A stretch of 64,000 bases of DNA from positions 213,590,716-213,654,715 of the forward strand of contig CM037877.1 in NCBI GenBank assembly GCA_021292165.1, written 5' to 3'. A program made the translations under genes and the position numbers. Below the pieces are notes generated by a model. That model was given only the letters and a program-made list of their open reading frames with translations, was not told the DNA's origin and did no database searches. Shown one piece after another: positions 20,585 to 31,425 of this stretch (position 1 is the first letter of the stretch; each line of letters begins with the position of its first letter). The DNA comes from Shinisaurus crocodilurus (taxonomy: Eukaryota; Chordata; Lepidosauria; Squamata; Shinisauridae).

Positions 20585-22306
20585 GAGCAGGATTGGAACT
20601 GTGCTTTGTGGAGAGGAGTATCCCAGAAGACTTCAGGGATGCCATAATTATCACCCTCTTTAAGAAGGGTGATAGAACAGACTGTGGAAACTATCGGGGC
20701 ATTTCTCTCTTAGCAACCGCAGGTAAAATATTTGCTAGGATTCTCGCAAACCGTCTTCTATCTATTTCAGAAGAGATCCTCCCTGAAACTCAATATGGTT
20801 TCCGCCCCTCTAGAGGGACAGTAGACATGATTTTTACTGCACGCCAGCTCCAAGAAAAATGCCGGGAGCAAAATCAACCCCTTTATATGGCATTTATCGA
20901 TTTGGCTAAGGCCTTTGATACTGTAGACCGTACAGCTCTCTGGACTATCCTTATGAAAATTGGATGCCCCAATAAATTTGTGAATATCTTGCGACTTCTC
21001 CATGACAACATGACTGCTACGGTCTTGGACAACAACGGCTCTCATGGTGCTCCATTTAAAGTGGGATCAGGTGTTAAACAGGGATGTGTTATCGCCCCAA
21101 CATTATTTGCCATTTTCATCGCCATGGTTTTACATCTTGTCAAGGGGAAACATCCCACTGGTGTGGGAATCATATATCGAACAGATGGAAAGCTTTTTAA
21201 TCTCAGCAGGCTGAAAGCAAAAAGTAAGGTAATTACAACCTCCGTTGTGGAACTTCAGTATGCTGATGATAATGTGGTCTCCGCACATTCAGAGGATGAT
21301 CTCCAAACTATCCTAAATGCTTTTGCAGAAGCATACGAAAAACTTGGTCTCTCACTTAACATCAAAAAAACCAAAGTGCTTCATCAGCAAGTGCAAGCTA
21401 ACCCTTTGGTGATGCCATCTATCCAGCTTGGCGGGACAATACTGGAAAATGTCGATCATTTTCTCTATCTTGGCAGCTATCTTTCTGTTACAGCTAACAT
21501 TGACAGTGAAATCCAGCATCGTCTGAGCTCCGCAAGTGCCGCATTTTCTCGAATGAAACATAGAGTGTTCGAGGATCGGGATATTTGTAAGAAGACCAAA
21601 ACACTGGTTTACGAAGCCATTGTATTACCAACTTTATTGTATGCCTGCGAAACATGGACTATCTATAAACGTCACTTCCACCTCCTTGAAAGGTTTCATC
21701 AACGTTGCCTCCGGAAAATCCTGCAAATTACTTGGGAAGACAAGCGAACAAATGTCAGTGTACTGGAAGAAGCAAAGACTACTAGCGTTGAAAAAATGAT
21801 CCTTCAACGCCAACTTCAGTGGACCGGTCATGTTGTTCGAATGCCTGACTGCCGTCTCCCAAAGCAGTTACTCTACTCCCAACTCAAGGATGGAAAGCGG
21901 AATATCGGTGGTCAATATAAGAGGTTTAAAGATGTTCATAAGGCAAATCTAAAAAAATGCAATATAAACATCGAAAACTGGGAAGCTCTGGCCCATGAAC
22001 GATCTAAATGGAGGTTGGCCTTTCACAAAGGTTCCATGGACTTTGAAGAAGCCCGAGTGCAAGGTGAAAGGGAGAAACGTGCTAAGCGAAAAGCACGTCA
22101 AATGAATCCTTTACAGGACCATCTTCTATCTGGTAACCTGTGTCCTCACTGTGAGAAGCTGTGTGGATCTAGAATTGGCCTCCACAGTCACTTACGGACC
22201 CACCCATCGCTAGAGTCTACACAATCTTCTTTAGAATTTCCTCGTTTTATCCCGGAAGACAATCTTACTCGGTCACGAGTGATCGCATGATGATGATGAT
22301 GATGAC
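20585..22306 (+). mobile_element. LINE with intact ORF fragment and C2H2 finger, ATG-repeat tail
   Basis: A 5'-truncated insertion in a gene A intron. It starts inside the RT domain (upstream frame stop at 20584) and ends with (ATG)n directly after the stop codon at 22288-22290. I found no clear target duplication. It is in the same orientation as the host gene, so it could add cryptic splice or poly(A) sites. The clade is uncertain; it is not L1, L2, CR1 or BovB-like. Confidence 0.8.
20593..22290 (+). pseudogene. LINE reverse transcriptase fragment, 565 codons, with C-terminal C2H2 zinc finger
   Basis: The open stretch begins at a TTG that is not a real start; the true N-terminus (endonuclease) is cut off. 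RT blocks run 'NYRGISLLATAGKIFARIL', 'TQYGFRPSRGTVDMIF', 'MAFIDLAKAFDTVDR', 'GVKQGCVIAPTLFAIF' and catalytic 'LQYADDNVVSA'. Then come the maturase-like region 'LYACETWTIYKRHFHLLERF', 'LQWTGHVVRMPDCRLPKQLL', a basic stretch (REKRAKRKARQ) and a finger 'CPHCEKLCGSRIGLHSHLRTH' split as C-x2-C-x12-H-x3-H near residue 520. No stop or frameshift occurs in 1.7 kb, so the insertion is recent. It encodes element, not host, function. Confidence 0.85.
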
Positions 22307-23250
22307 TTTAATTCTTTGCCCACTGTAGTTCTAATCCAAACCAGGGTGCCTCGTGCCAGCTATGTTCTTAAAAAAAAATGCGCATAGGACCCTTCTTCCT
22401 GTTGCAAATAACCAGCATGGGAGGCTGTACTTTGGATTAGGACCATGTGAGTGCAAGGGTTAAACGTTCCTCCCCTGCACCATCGTCCCAATCTGGCTCC
22501 CCATTCCCACACCAACTATTTATTTTTAAGAAATCAAGCATACCAGGACTGTTGATGCGACTAACACCATATTTAGTTTGGCTCAAAGGGAAGTAAATCA
22601 ATTTTTTAAAATATAGTTATTTCTGGTCACTTCTGATGTAGCACATACTAGCTACAATCACATACCCACAATTTCATTTGCATTTCTTCTGGAAAGGGTG
22701 GTATTTGGCTTGGGAAATAGACCTTTCTTTCAGGACTGGGAAGACAGATTTTAGTTTCTTACATCTGGAGGAGGCGTGGCTTCTTCCCACTATCTCCAGA
22801 AAACATTTTGCCTTTGTTGCAGCCAGGTAGGCTTCTTGAAAGATCTTGTTGGTGTGAGCCAAAACAATTTTTTTTTAAATGGAGAGAGAATAAAAGAAAC
22901 ATCAAACCAGAAAGCAGGAAGATTCAAAGAGGGAACCCCATGAGGGACCAGCCTATCCAGGCATCTTCGGAAGGGAGAGAGTCCTTCTCACCCAGTTTTT
23001 CCTGCTCAACAGAAACAGCCACCCAACAAGCACATTCAGGTTGCCACAGGACAAGTGCTCTGAACATTGACTCTGCCCCAAACGCTAAAATGTCAGCAGT
23101 AGTTACTCTCAGTCACCACTGTTCTGAGAAACTGAGATGTGACCGCAACTTCAGGAGTAGGGAAATAGCCTGGCTGAAGGCCAGGAAGTAGGTCTATCCC
23201 ACCAGGCAAGGGGTTCCAATCTCAGAAGCCACAGCAATCTTTTCCCCCAT
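22307..23250. other. Gene A intron, nothing recognised
   Basis: Mixed intron DNA. The frame 22808-23191 has no domain and no exon borders. Confidence 0.4.
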
Positions 23251-23254
23251 AGCT

Positions 23255-23390
23255 CAGCCTTCTCCAGCCTGCTGCCTTCTAAATGTTTTGGACTTCAACT
23301 CCCATCATCCCCAACCAGCATAGCCCATGGTCAGGAATGCTGTGAGTTGTAGTTCAAAACATCTGGAGGGCACCAGTTTGGGGAAGGCTG
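23255..23390. mobile_element. Palindromic MITE (family M3)
   Basis: CAGCCTTCTCCAGCCTGCTG pairs with CCAGTTTGGGGAAGGCTG, and the inner 'GGACTTCAACTCCCATCATC' pairs with 'TGTGAGTTGTAGTTCAAAAC'. A second copy is at 47850-47985. Confidence 0.75.
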
Positions 23391-23794
23391 CCATAAAGGG
23401 AACAAAGAATTCAAAGCTGTCACGCCCCACTTCTTGCAGTGGAGAGGGAGAGCATACACTTAACCTTAGTTTATTGGATGAAAGGTATGTCTGATCATTG
23501 CTTTATGAAGGCTCACCCTGTCCAGTCCCCTTTACCACCTGCTGGGAATCCTGTACTCATGGGTATAGGTTGTATCAAAATATGGGGATAGGGGACATTA
23601 TTTTCTCTCTTGTAACCACTCCAGCAATTCTGTTTTAGATGCCGTGTCTTTAGGCATTTATACTGGGCCTAACAATATACTTACTTGAACTAGTAGTGAG
23701 GTTATAAAAGCGGGTGATGCCTTTGTTGTCCTATTTTCCATTGGATATACAATGTGCAGAAACTTAGTTACAGAAACTTACAGTTGCTATCATT

Positions 23795-23890
23795 TACACA
23801 TCTACTGGGAGGTAAATCCTATGGAGTTCAATGAAACTTGCTCCCAGGTAAATGTGTATACTATATACACTGTATAGGATTGCAGCCTTA
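23795..23890. mobile_element. MITE (family M2)
   Basis: 'CATCTACTGGGAGGTAAATCC', 'GAGTTCAATGAAAC', 'CTGTATAGGATTGCAGCC'. Confidence 0.6.
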
Positions 23891-24267
23891 ATTCACTAAC
23901 TATCAATGGCAAATTATTATTAATAATAATGATAATGGTTACCCAACCCAAAATTAGTCAAACCATTTCTCCAGTGACACTAGCAACTGGCTATTTATTT
24001 GTAAAATTTCCTTCTCATATCCCTTTGACTCAAGATGGTACCCATTTTTGAAAGAGGTATGTGACATTCAAATAATAATATTTAGTTCAAAGGAATTTAT
24101 TTCATGTACTTAGAAATATGAAGCAGATGTATTTTGAAATAATGCCATGGTATTTTATTAGCAATTTGCCCTTATATTTATGGACTTAGGTGAATTAGAT
24201 AAGAGGAGATTAATCTTTAACAAGGGTTCAGACAGAATATACTGGTGTGTGAGATATATAGATATAC

Positions 24268-24322
24268 ACACACACACACACACACACACATTTTACACAA
24301 AAGTAATATATATATATACACA

Positions 24323-24354
<32 letters not shown>

Positions 24355-24356
24355 TA
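24268..24356. repeat. CA/TA microsatellite
   Basis: Two (CA)n blocks with a (TA)n block between them. It ends about 60 bases before the next CCP exon's acceptor. Confidence 0.9.
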
Positions 24357-24414
24357 TGTATATGTGCATTGTTTCATTTCTTGGGTTAAAAAATATATTC
24401 TTGTCCACTTTTAG

Positions 24415-24597
24415 AGACGAAGTGTGACGATCCAGTAGTTGAACACGGAATAAAATTAAGTGGATTTGGACATCCATATACCTTCGGCAACAAGATTACA
24501 TTTGAATGTAAAATTGGATATTTTATGATCGGAAGTTATTTAATTCAATGCATGGGAGACAGTTCCTGGTATCCTGAGGTACCATCCTGTAAAAAAA
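24415..24597 (+). CDS. Gene A exon: CCP/sushi domain (intact)
   Basis: 183 bases, phase 1-1, acceptor CCACTTTTAG| and donor |GTAAGA. Cysteines lie at 24423, 24507, 24549 and 24588 and the tryptophan at 24567, with normal spacing. 'SGFGHPYTFGNKITFECKIG' followed by 'YFMIGSYLIQC' is the classic CCP core of membrane RCA proteins (the GFG..Y.FG..I.FEC signature seen in CD46/CR1-type modules). It follows exon 2 in frame if the orphan half-exon is skipped. Nothing in it looks damaged. It should fold as an extracellular beta-sandwich module contributing to C3b/C4b binding. Confidence 0.88.
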
Positions 24598-24778
24598 GTA
24601 AGATTTTTTCTTATAAAACAAACATTTGATTAGCAGTTATGTTTCCTCATTCAACAATAATAAACCGCTGAAACATTCTTAGTACACAACATTTTATAGA
24701 AAGAGTGAAAAGTTAAATACAGAGTTGTACGTTGAAATCTGTACTGCGACTCTTTTTTTCTGTCTTCTAATGTCATGG

Positions 24779-25215
24779 GAGCGCAATCTTATGGTTGCTA
24801 GACAGTGTCTAGACGGCCATAGGATATTTCGGAGTCCCAGCGCCGACCTCGGAAACTCACTCTGAACTTGGAGCTGGGACTCGGAACCACCCTCCCCACA
24901 GCCAGCACAAAAAGAGCCGTGCCAGCTGTGTCTCCAAGGTCACAAGAGCAACCTCAGAGACAGGGTTTTGGGGGCATTCTGGGGGCAGAGAGGGGAGGAG
25001 ACCGCCGGTGCCACAATACGAAGTATCCTGGCTGTGCCTCAGCCTCCTTCCCAAGGCACCTCTGCTAGATGGCCAAAATAAGCCATCTAGCTGAATTGCA
25101 GGGCGTGGGGACAGCAGAGGTGACCCTCACCTCTGCACTCCTACCGCCCTTGATAAGATACCAGTAATTCTTCAAGTTCGGAGCACTACAGGCATCCCGA
25201 TTGGATTGCGCCCTT
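24779..25215. repeat. GC-rich ~430 bp dispersed repeat (family R), copy 3
   Basis: 'GCGCAATCTTATGGTTGC', 'AGACAGTGTCTAGACGGCCA', 'AAAGAGCCGTGCCAGC', 'ACGAAGTATCCTGG', 'TTGGATTGCGCCC'. The left part around GACAGTGTCTAGA is self-complementary. Confidence 0.65.
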
Positions 25216-25456
25216 AGTGATCTTGGCCAAGTTCAGGAAATCCGTTGTGCTTAAGCAGCATAATGAGTGTGATAATTGCACAATTATGAATGGCAGCCCA
25301 GAATTGCAGACATCTGTACAACGTATTTAATAGTGTGTTTGCTCATGTGTTAGTCCTGTGAGGATGGGCAGGAAGTAACAGCATGATCAGCATTCTGGAG
25401 CAGAGGTCTTGGTAGGTACTAAATGGGTCGTGGAGAACACCTGTGGAAACCAAGAC

Positions 25457-25510
25457 TCGGAATTATCCTATGGCTGTCTAGACAACATCTAGCAGCCATA
25501 GTGTTGTGCC
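25457..25510. repeat. Family R end fragment
   Basis: 'TCGGAATTATCCTATGGCTG', 'CTAGACAACATCTAG', 'CAGCCATAGTGTTGTGCC': only the palindromic end is kept. Confidence 0.5.
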
Positions 25511-25529
25511 ACTATTCTGTTAGAATAAT

Positions 25530-25800
25530 GCTGGAAATGTCAAGCTTCGCTATCTACACATCTTTTGGAAATGCCTGAATATTAAATAATGTTGGAAAGA
25601 AGTATTGGATATAATCTTTTAAATGTCAGGGCATCATCTTACTCCAGATCCCCCAAAATTTTACTGGGATATTTAAAGGAACAAATGGACCTGGAGGATG
25701 TTCAATTAATAGCAAGTCTGTTGACTGTAGCAAAAAAATTGAATTGCCTCTTAGTGGAAGTCTTCTTAAAACTCACAACTATCTGACTGGGTAAGGAAAA
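25530..25800 (+). mobile_element. Old L1-like fragment
   Basis: The frame 25589-25786 ('PKILLGYLKEQMDLED', 'LIASLLTVAKKLNCLLVEVF') resembles the last part of L1 ORF2 (the 'LLGI...TAA+LLIAQKWK' segment). Decayed and short; a tentative call. Confidence 0.4.
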
Positions 25801-26045
25801 TTTGGGGAGCAGCTCTATCAATTAAATTGACTTATTTCTTACAGAACTAGCAAGATCCACAAGCAAATTTATAGAAAAATGTTCCTTTAAAAAAACCAAA
25901 CTTTTGAAATAAGTACCACAATAGAATTCTACCCTATGGACAGTATCCAGTCCTGGCAGTCCACCAGCGTTAAAAGCATTGAGCTAGCAGAAACTAATGC
26001 TACTGCAATGGGGAGCTCCCACTTGCTAGAACAACCTCCAGAAAC

Positions 26046-27246
26046 TAGGGGCGGATCTACATTACACTGTATATCGTCAAGTTAGCAGAATGGTACTTCT
26101 ATATTCACGTTCTGCAGTCACTCCTCACAGGGCACACTCTTGTTAAATGTACTGCACTCATCCTGGTTTGCCACCCCACACCTAACTCCATAGTGGTAGA
26201 ACTGGGCGTTCCCCAGAACAGGGCTTTTTTCTTTTTTCTTTTGGCTTTGTTGTCTCCGCGCAGGTACAAACGAGCGCAGGAGCGATCTTTAAAAAAAGAA
26301 GGGAAAAGGGTCTTCCAGCCCCTCACAAAAAAGGAGAAGGATGCTGTTGCTGCCGCCACCCTCCCACGGGGTCAGGGTGAATCCAGCAGGATTGCACCCT
26401 CCACCCAAATTCAATTTCCCACAGCAGTGTTCCTCCCGTTCTGAGCTTCCTCAGCACAAGGCTCCTATCGAATCAGTGTGATACACTTGGGAGTAAGGGC
26501 ATTGGAGAGAATGTGATTTACTTCTGAGCAGACATGCCCTTTGGCTAATTTACAGCTCCCTGTTCTTTGGACAAGGGGGTGAACGTGGCTGTTAAAAATG
26601 GGGGGAAAGCCTCCTGCTCCTGTCCCCTCTGAAACTCCATGGAGGTTATACTGGGGGGTACTGCCTTTCACATGCAGGGGAAATGGCCATTTAACAAGAG
26701 GGGGTTCTTAGTTTCTGGTCTGCCATCTATGCAGAGGTGTGTACATATGCAGGAGTGAAATAGTTGTGTGTTTTTTAAAAGCACCCAAACGCGATTTCTC
26801 GAAGCAGCCTGCTTGGAGGTGCGGAGGTGCACAGGAATGTTTACCAAAAAAATAAAATTAAGAAGCTTCTGGGGAAGAATTCAAACCGCCACAGAACAAC
26901 AAATGGCAGAGATACCTCTCTTCCCCACCAGTTTGGGAGACACACACGTCATGCTGCATTTCCCCCGCCTGTCAAAAACTACTGGCTAACTCCAGTGATT
27001 ACACTTTCATGGCCACACCTCGGGCGGGCAATGACAGCGCCAATTTAGCAGATGCTGGCCACGTACTGCGACAGTGTACCGCAATAACTGAAAAGAACGT
27101 GATAAACAGTCTGGGAAATTCTGGAAGAAACAAAGAACGATTATGTAGGACTAGTGTGACCGGCACTGAAAATTGCGTGCGTCATGTGCTCTGCAAGTCA
27201 CAGCAGTGATACAGTACTGCAATAAACCTGAGGTGTGGATCCGGCC
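26046..27246. mobile_element. Possible hAT-type element, about 1.2 kb, non-coding
   Basis: The left end GGGGCGGATCTACATTACAC and right end 'GTGTGGATCCGGCC' are imperfect inverted repeats, and internal 'CAGTGTACCGC'/'ACAGTACTGCAATAA' motifs recur near the right end. No transposase-like frame is inside. No convincing 8-bp target duplication. Confidence 0.4.
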
Positions 27247-27469
27247 TAGCACTTCCATGGCGGGACAAGTCAGTGGAGCTTCCTTCCTGAGCGCTGTTGA
27301 TGTGTCCATTTCCAGAAGCACTAGTTCGGGCTACTTTCCAGTTGTGCTAGCAAGCACTAGCTCCCCATTGTACTACCATTCTTTTCCATTAGTGCCACAG
27401 CATACAGCCCTATGTCATTGTTCTATAATTTAATTATTATCTATTGTAACATTTGACCTTTAATTATTG

Positions 27470-27700
27470 GTTCAGTTCTTTATTTATTTCATTTCATTTT
27501 ATTTTTATACCGCCCAATAGCTGGGATTGGTTGTTTTTTGTTGTTGTTTTTGCTAAACTATTTGCCAATTTTTTTTTAAAAAAAATTTTATACACTGACT
27601 TGGACTTTCCATCTAAATGATATATTCAGGGTGGCTTATAATAAAAATTAAAAGTCTAGCAATAGGACAAAAACTAAACATAGGGCAGGGGAGAGGGAAT
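27470..27700 (-). repeat. L2-type 3' end fragment
   Basis: Minus-strand 'CAGCTATTGGGCGGTATAAAA' and an A/T-rich tail match the end of the L2 copy at 38672-40435. Confidence 0.55.
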
Positions 27701-27896
27701 CCCAAAACTTCAAGACTGGTGAAAAATGGTAAAACAGTTGTTTTAACCTGATGGATTAGAACTGGGTTTTTTTTTAATGGGGGTTGGTCAATTAAAGAAA
27801 AGCTGGCTTCTCTCTTGACAGGAGGGATGAATGGTTATGGAAACAATTTCCAGATGGGTATCCCTGTTAATCTGTTGTAGCGGAAACAACAAAAAG

Positions 27897-28110
27897 ACTG
27901 GGTTTGCATGGCACGACAAATGACCAACGATAACAGACAAGGGTTGCTTGTCGTGTCGTGTGAACCCAGTTGTGGTTAGCAACCATTGGTTCTTATCGTG
28001 GTTGGCAACCACGATAAGAACCAACAGTTCGTTGTAGGGTTTATTTGACCCACAATGGATTGTTGTGTCATCCAAACCCGGATGACACGACCCATTGTAG
28101 GTCAAGCCCT
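27897..28110. mobile_element. Cluster of palindromic hAT-like ends (family H1)
   Basis: 'GGGTTTGCATGGCACGACAA' is mirrored by 'TTGTCGTGTCGTGTGAACCC' 70 bases on. Then come a 39-base palindrome (27986-28024) and an imperfect inverted pair 'TTGACCCACAATGG...' / '...CCATTGTAGGTCAA' (28046-28106). The end motif matches the right ends at 2292 and 45362. Confidence 0.6.
27986..28024. repeat. 39-base palindrome, 18-bp arms
   Basis: TTGGTTCTTATCGTGGTT, three bases, then its exact reverse complement. Confidence 0.85.
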
Positions 28111-28239
28111 ACAACAAGCAAGCTGCTTGACAAGAGCAGCAGAATCCCCTTGCTGTTCTTGCCAAGCAGCTAGCCAGAGAGCACAGCTGACAGCTGCCCT
28201 CAAAGTGCCTGCTTGGGGGTGGCCGTCAGAGTTTCCCAA

Positions 28240-28520
28240 TCTCCACTCCGAGCTCCAAGCAGCGGCATGGAGCAGAGAGGCCATCCCCACCTCCTGATCA
28301 AGAGGAGACCTCTTGAGCAGGTGGCTGGGAGAAGTGAAGAGGTCATCCCCATCTGCGGCTCAAGAAGTCTCCTCTTGAGCAGGAGGTGGGGGTCCATTCC
28401 ACACTGCTGCCCCGTGCTCAGGGCAGTGGAGTGTAGCAGAGGGGTCATCCCCGCCTGCAGCTCGAGAGGTCTCCTCTTGAGCAGGAGATGTGGATCCTGC
28501 TACATGCTGCTGCTGCGAGT
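28240..28520. repeat. Degenerate tandem repeat in H1-type DNA
   Basis: 'GGTCATCCCC..CTG', 'CTCCTCTTGAGCAGG' and 'GGAGCAGAGAGG'-like blocks recur about every 100-110 bases, three to four times. The long overlapping frames here on both strands are a by-product of this repeat. Confidence 0.5.
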
Positions 28521-28569
28521 TGAAAGGGCTCATGGCGGTGGTGCAGAGCGGGTGAGCCGGGATTGGGTC

Positions 28570-28755
28570 ACCTCCATGTGGCATCAAGAGCACATAATGC
28601 AGGCCACATGCTGAAGCTAAGCAGGTATGAGCCAGGTCAATGCTTGGATGGGTGACTGCCTGGGCTGCCCACATCTGTTCTCTTGCATTGAGCAGGGGTT
28701 GGACTCGATGGCCTTATAGGCCCCTTCCAACTCGACTATTCTATGATTCTAACTC
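28570..28755 (+). mobile_element. 5S rRNA-derived SINE with CR1-type tail
   Basis: The head has 'TGAAGCTAAGCAGGTATGAG' and 'TTGGATGGGTGACTGCCTGG', clear relatives of the internal control region of 5S rRNA. The tail 'GGACTCGATGGCCTTATAGG', 'CCCCTTCCAACTC', 'TATTCTATGATTCT' is that of the CR1 LINE at 48601-49411. Such a SINE would be copied by CR1 machinery. It is not a functional 5S gene. Confidence 0.85.
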
Positions 28756-28902
28756 ATGCATCGGCCGACCCAATCCCAGCTCCACTGCCCTGCGTAGCTG
28801 CCGCGAGCCCCCTCAGCTTGCAGCGATGGCATGCGGCAGACATCAGTCCAGCCAGCTTGACAGCCGGATGCAGCAATGCAGCAATGCCTGCTCCCCCTTC
28901 CT

Positions 28903-29016
28903 CCCCATTGCACTTCAGGGCATGAGCCCTGTTTGCGCAATGGGGACAAAAAAGAATATATATTCTTCTTTGTCCCCGTTGCACAAACAGGGATTGTACC
29001 CTGAAGTGCAATGGGG
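28903..29016. repeat. 114-base near-perfect inverted repeat
   Basis: 'CCCCATTGCACTTCAGGGC' to 'GGGACAAAAAAGAATAT' is followed at once by its complement ending 'CCTGAAGTGCAATGGGG'. Arms are about 55 bases, centre near 28960. Confidence 0.8.
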
Positions 29017-29129
29017 TCAAAGGGACAGCTGTGGTGAGCTGAAATTGGAGGGAGGAGACTTGTTCCTCCCCGTGTGTCCCCAGGATACTGCCTGGAGGAA
29101 CGAGGGGGAAGTGAAGGGGCGGAGGGAGT

Positions 29130-29247
29130 GAAGCACCCATGATGAGCCTGATGGTCTGTTGGGCTCATCGTGGGCGCTTGGGCGGTTCCATCAACCCATT
29201 GTGGTAAATTACCACAATGGGTTGCCATTAAGTGAGAACCCACCCAG
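29130..29247. mobile_element. hAT-like right end (family H1)
   Basis: 'ATGGTCTGTTGGGCTCATCG', an inner palindrome 'CCCATTGTGGTAAATTACCA'..., and 'GAGAACCCACCC'. It matches the layout at 2180-2292 and 45250-45362. 27897-29247 may be one element with the SINE nested in it. Confidence 0.55.
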
Positions 29248-29407
29248 AGTCTTGTGGGACTTTAAAGACAAACTTACTATGGCCTAAGAAGTGTTTATTC
29301 CTGAACAAAGGAACTTTAAGGGGAGAAGTGGAATTACAGCTTATCAATTCACCTGTGGCTTGAATTGAGAAAATTGGTTTCTATCTCACTACAGGTGTTA
29401 GTTAACT

Positions 29408-29580
29408 TATTTCATAGATTTCATAGATCATAGAGTTGGAAAGAGCCTACAAGGCTATCGAGTCCAACCCCCTGCTCAATGCAGGAAACTAGAGGAGGGG
29501 TCTCCCATCCAAATAATAACCAGGCCTGACCCTGCTTAGCTTTCCACGCTCAGACAAGCTGAGCCAGCATAAGCCTTAGC
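29408..29580 (-). mobile_element. 5S-derived SINE with CR1-type tail
   Basis: Minus strand: 'GGAAAGCTAAGCAGGGTCAG', 'TTATTTGGATGGGAGACC', 'CAGGGGGTTGGACTCGATAG', 'AACTCTATGATCTATG'. Nearly the same sequence as the nested copy at 7806. Confidence 0.85.
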
Positions 29581-29805
29581 AGTGTGTTTGTGTTATGATC
29601 GACATTGATTTGTGAGTGGTCACTGTATGTATTTCAGAAAGCTTCAGCTATTGAGCAGTATAGAAATGTAATAAGTAAAAAAAATATACAAGCAATATTG
29701 TCAGAATCTGTATTTTGTTGCATTTCATTGGGTCTGACCTCACTGCTTTAATTTTTCTCTCTACATCTATGGGTATATATACTTGCCAGCTGAAAATGCA
29801 CTTAG

Positions 29806-30250
29806 AGCGCAATCCTATGGAGGTGAGTGTAAGCCCCCAAAGTTGGAGGCTCACTCTCATCCAATGCAGACTGGGAGGAGTGGTGAAGGCGATCTTCACC
29901 TCCCTGCTCCTCCTGCTCTGTATTTTTGCTAGACCGCTGTTTTCAGCTGCCTAGTGATGGAGTATTTGAGGGGGAGGAAAGGAGGCTGAAGTGGCTTCAG
30001 GATAACTTGTATCTTGGCTACTCCGGTCTCCTCTGCTCCCTAAAATCCCCCCTTCTACCCCTCTCCGAGGAGGCTTTCTGAGAGCAGACGGTGCAGTTCT
30101 TTCCACCCTGGCTACAAGGGGTCGGGGAAGGGGAGGATTGGAGCTCCAGTTCTCAGGTCCAAGGTCAGAGTGCTGTCTTCAACCTTGGAGCTGGGAATCC
30201 AAACTATCCTATGGCCTTCAGACCACGTCTAAGGGCCATAGAATTGTTGC
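29806..30250. repeat. GC-rich ~430 bp dispersed repeat (family R), copy 4, inverted
   Basis: 'GCGCAATCCTATGGAGG', 'GTAAGCCCCCAAAGTTGG', 'GGATAACTTGTATCTTGG', 'TGCAGTTCTTTCC', 'AAGGGCCATAGAATTG': the same blocks as copy 3 in reverse order and strand. Confidence 0.65.
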
Positions 30251-31233
30251 CTTCATGCATTTGATGAAATGGACTTTAAGTCCATGAAAACTTATGCCCA
30301 AATAAATTTATGTCATTAAGTTGCCACAAGACTCTTCGTTGTTATATAAAAGATTGTTCAATAGCAGCAACTAAGATAAGTCTGAAATATATAATCAAGA
30401 AGGTTGTTTCTTGTTATGGTGTTGTCAAGTGATATACCTGGCAATGTTTTGTTAATCTGTTATATTTTCATTTTACAATGTTGATACATAAAGTGCTATC
30501 TTTGGTTTCACTGAATAAGTTATTTCTGTTTCTACTACATTTACAAATCCCCACCACCATTACCAAATGTGTGTAGCCCTCTACACTCACATCCAGATCA
30601 GGCAGCTTGCTAGCTTTGCAAATTTGAGCTGTATTGGGGACACAATGGAGAATACAGTTGGTTTACCTATAACTATTGTTCTGCAATTGTTTTCTGTATG
30701 ACCATACAGCCTTCTCTGATATACAGAGTTTTAATTCATAATTTGTGATCTCTGTGCCAGTCAGAAGAAAATTGAGTAGGAAGATGCTCTCTTTGCTTCC
30801 CAAACACATACATAGTATGAACTAGCCAGCTTGTGGGGGAGGGGACAAGGGAGCATTTGCTTCTCTCAAAGCCCTGGAACCTTCCCACATGTGTGCTAGC
30901 CACATTCCCAAATACAGCCTTGCAAATAAGTTCATACAAATTATTATAAAAACTTTTACTCTCCTACCTGGTCATACAGCCCTGTGACACATTTGTTCCG
31001 AAAGAAATCTAATAAGGCATCTTAGCCTGGTTGCCTGGGAACTTTTCTTACCATAAATAGTCAGTCAAATGGCTATTTACAAGGCTTCCGAAATGTGTGA
31101 CTACACAGAAGACACTTGGGGATTAAAAGTTATACAGAAAGCAACTTTATTTTCTCATGTTGGTATTTTGAATGAACAAGGTCTGATTTGTTTCTATTTT
31201 TATAATTTTTAGGTTTTATTTTTCTCATTACAG
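30251..31233. other. Gene A intron, nothing recognised
   Basis: AT-rich intron DNA up to the next CCP acceptor. No exon-like frame. Confidence 0.4.
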
Positions 31234-31425
31234 TTACTGCAAAATTATGTGGTGCCCCAGTAATTCCCAGTGGGAAAGTGGAGCCATTGCAGCCTCAGTA
31301 TGAGACTGGACATTTCATTGATGTACACTGCAATGTAAACTATTCTTTTCCTGATGAGACCATAGAGATGAGTGTACAATGCCAAGGCTACAATTTGTGG
31401 AATCCTCGTGTACAGCCTTGTTTCT
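31234..31425 (+). CDS. Gene A exon: CCP/sushi domain (intact)
   Basis: 192 bases, phase 1-1, acceptor TCTCATTACAG|, donor |GTAGGT. Cysteines at 31248, 31329, 31380 and 31419 and the tryptophan at 31398 have normal spacing. 'LCGAPVIPSGKVEPL' opens the module and 'YETGHFIDVHCNVNYSF' holds the second cysteine. The frame is open and joins the 24415 exon directly. The domain is extracellular by position and should stack on the previous CCP. The role is inferred from the family: complement C3b/C4b contact or a spacer. Confidence 0.87.

Noticed and set aside
22808..23191. 127-codon frame in a gene A intron
   Set aside because: No domain, no splice borders, no match to the CCP pattern.
28600..28670. 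5S rRNA gene
   Set aside because: Only part of the 5S sequence is present, it is diverged, and it is fused to a CR1 tail: a SINE.
28213..29243. Several long overlapping frames on both strands (up to 164 codons)
   Set aside because: They arise from a GC-rich tandem repeat and an inverted repeat, mirror each other across strands, and show no domain.
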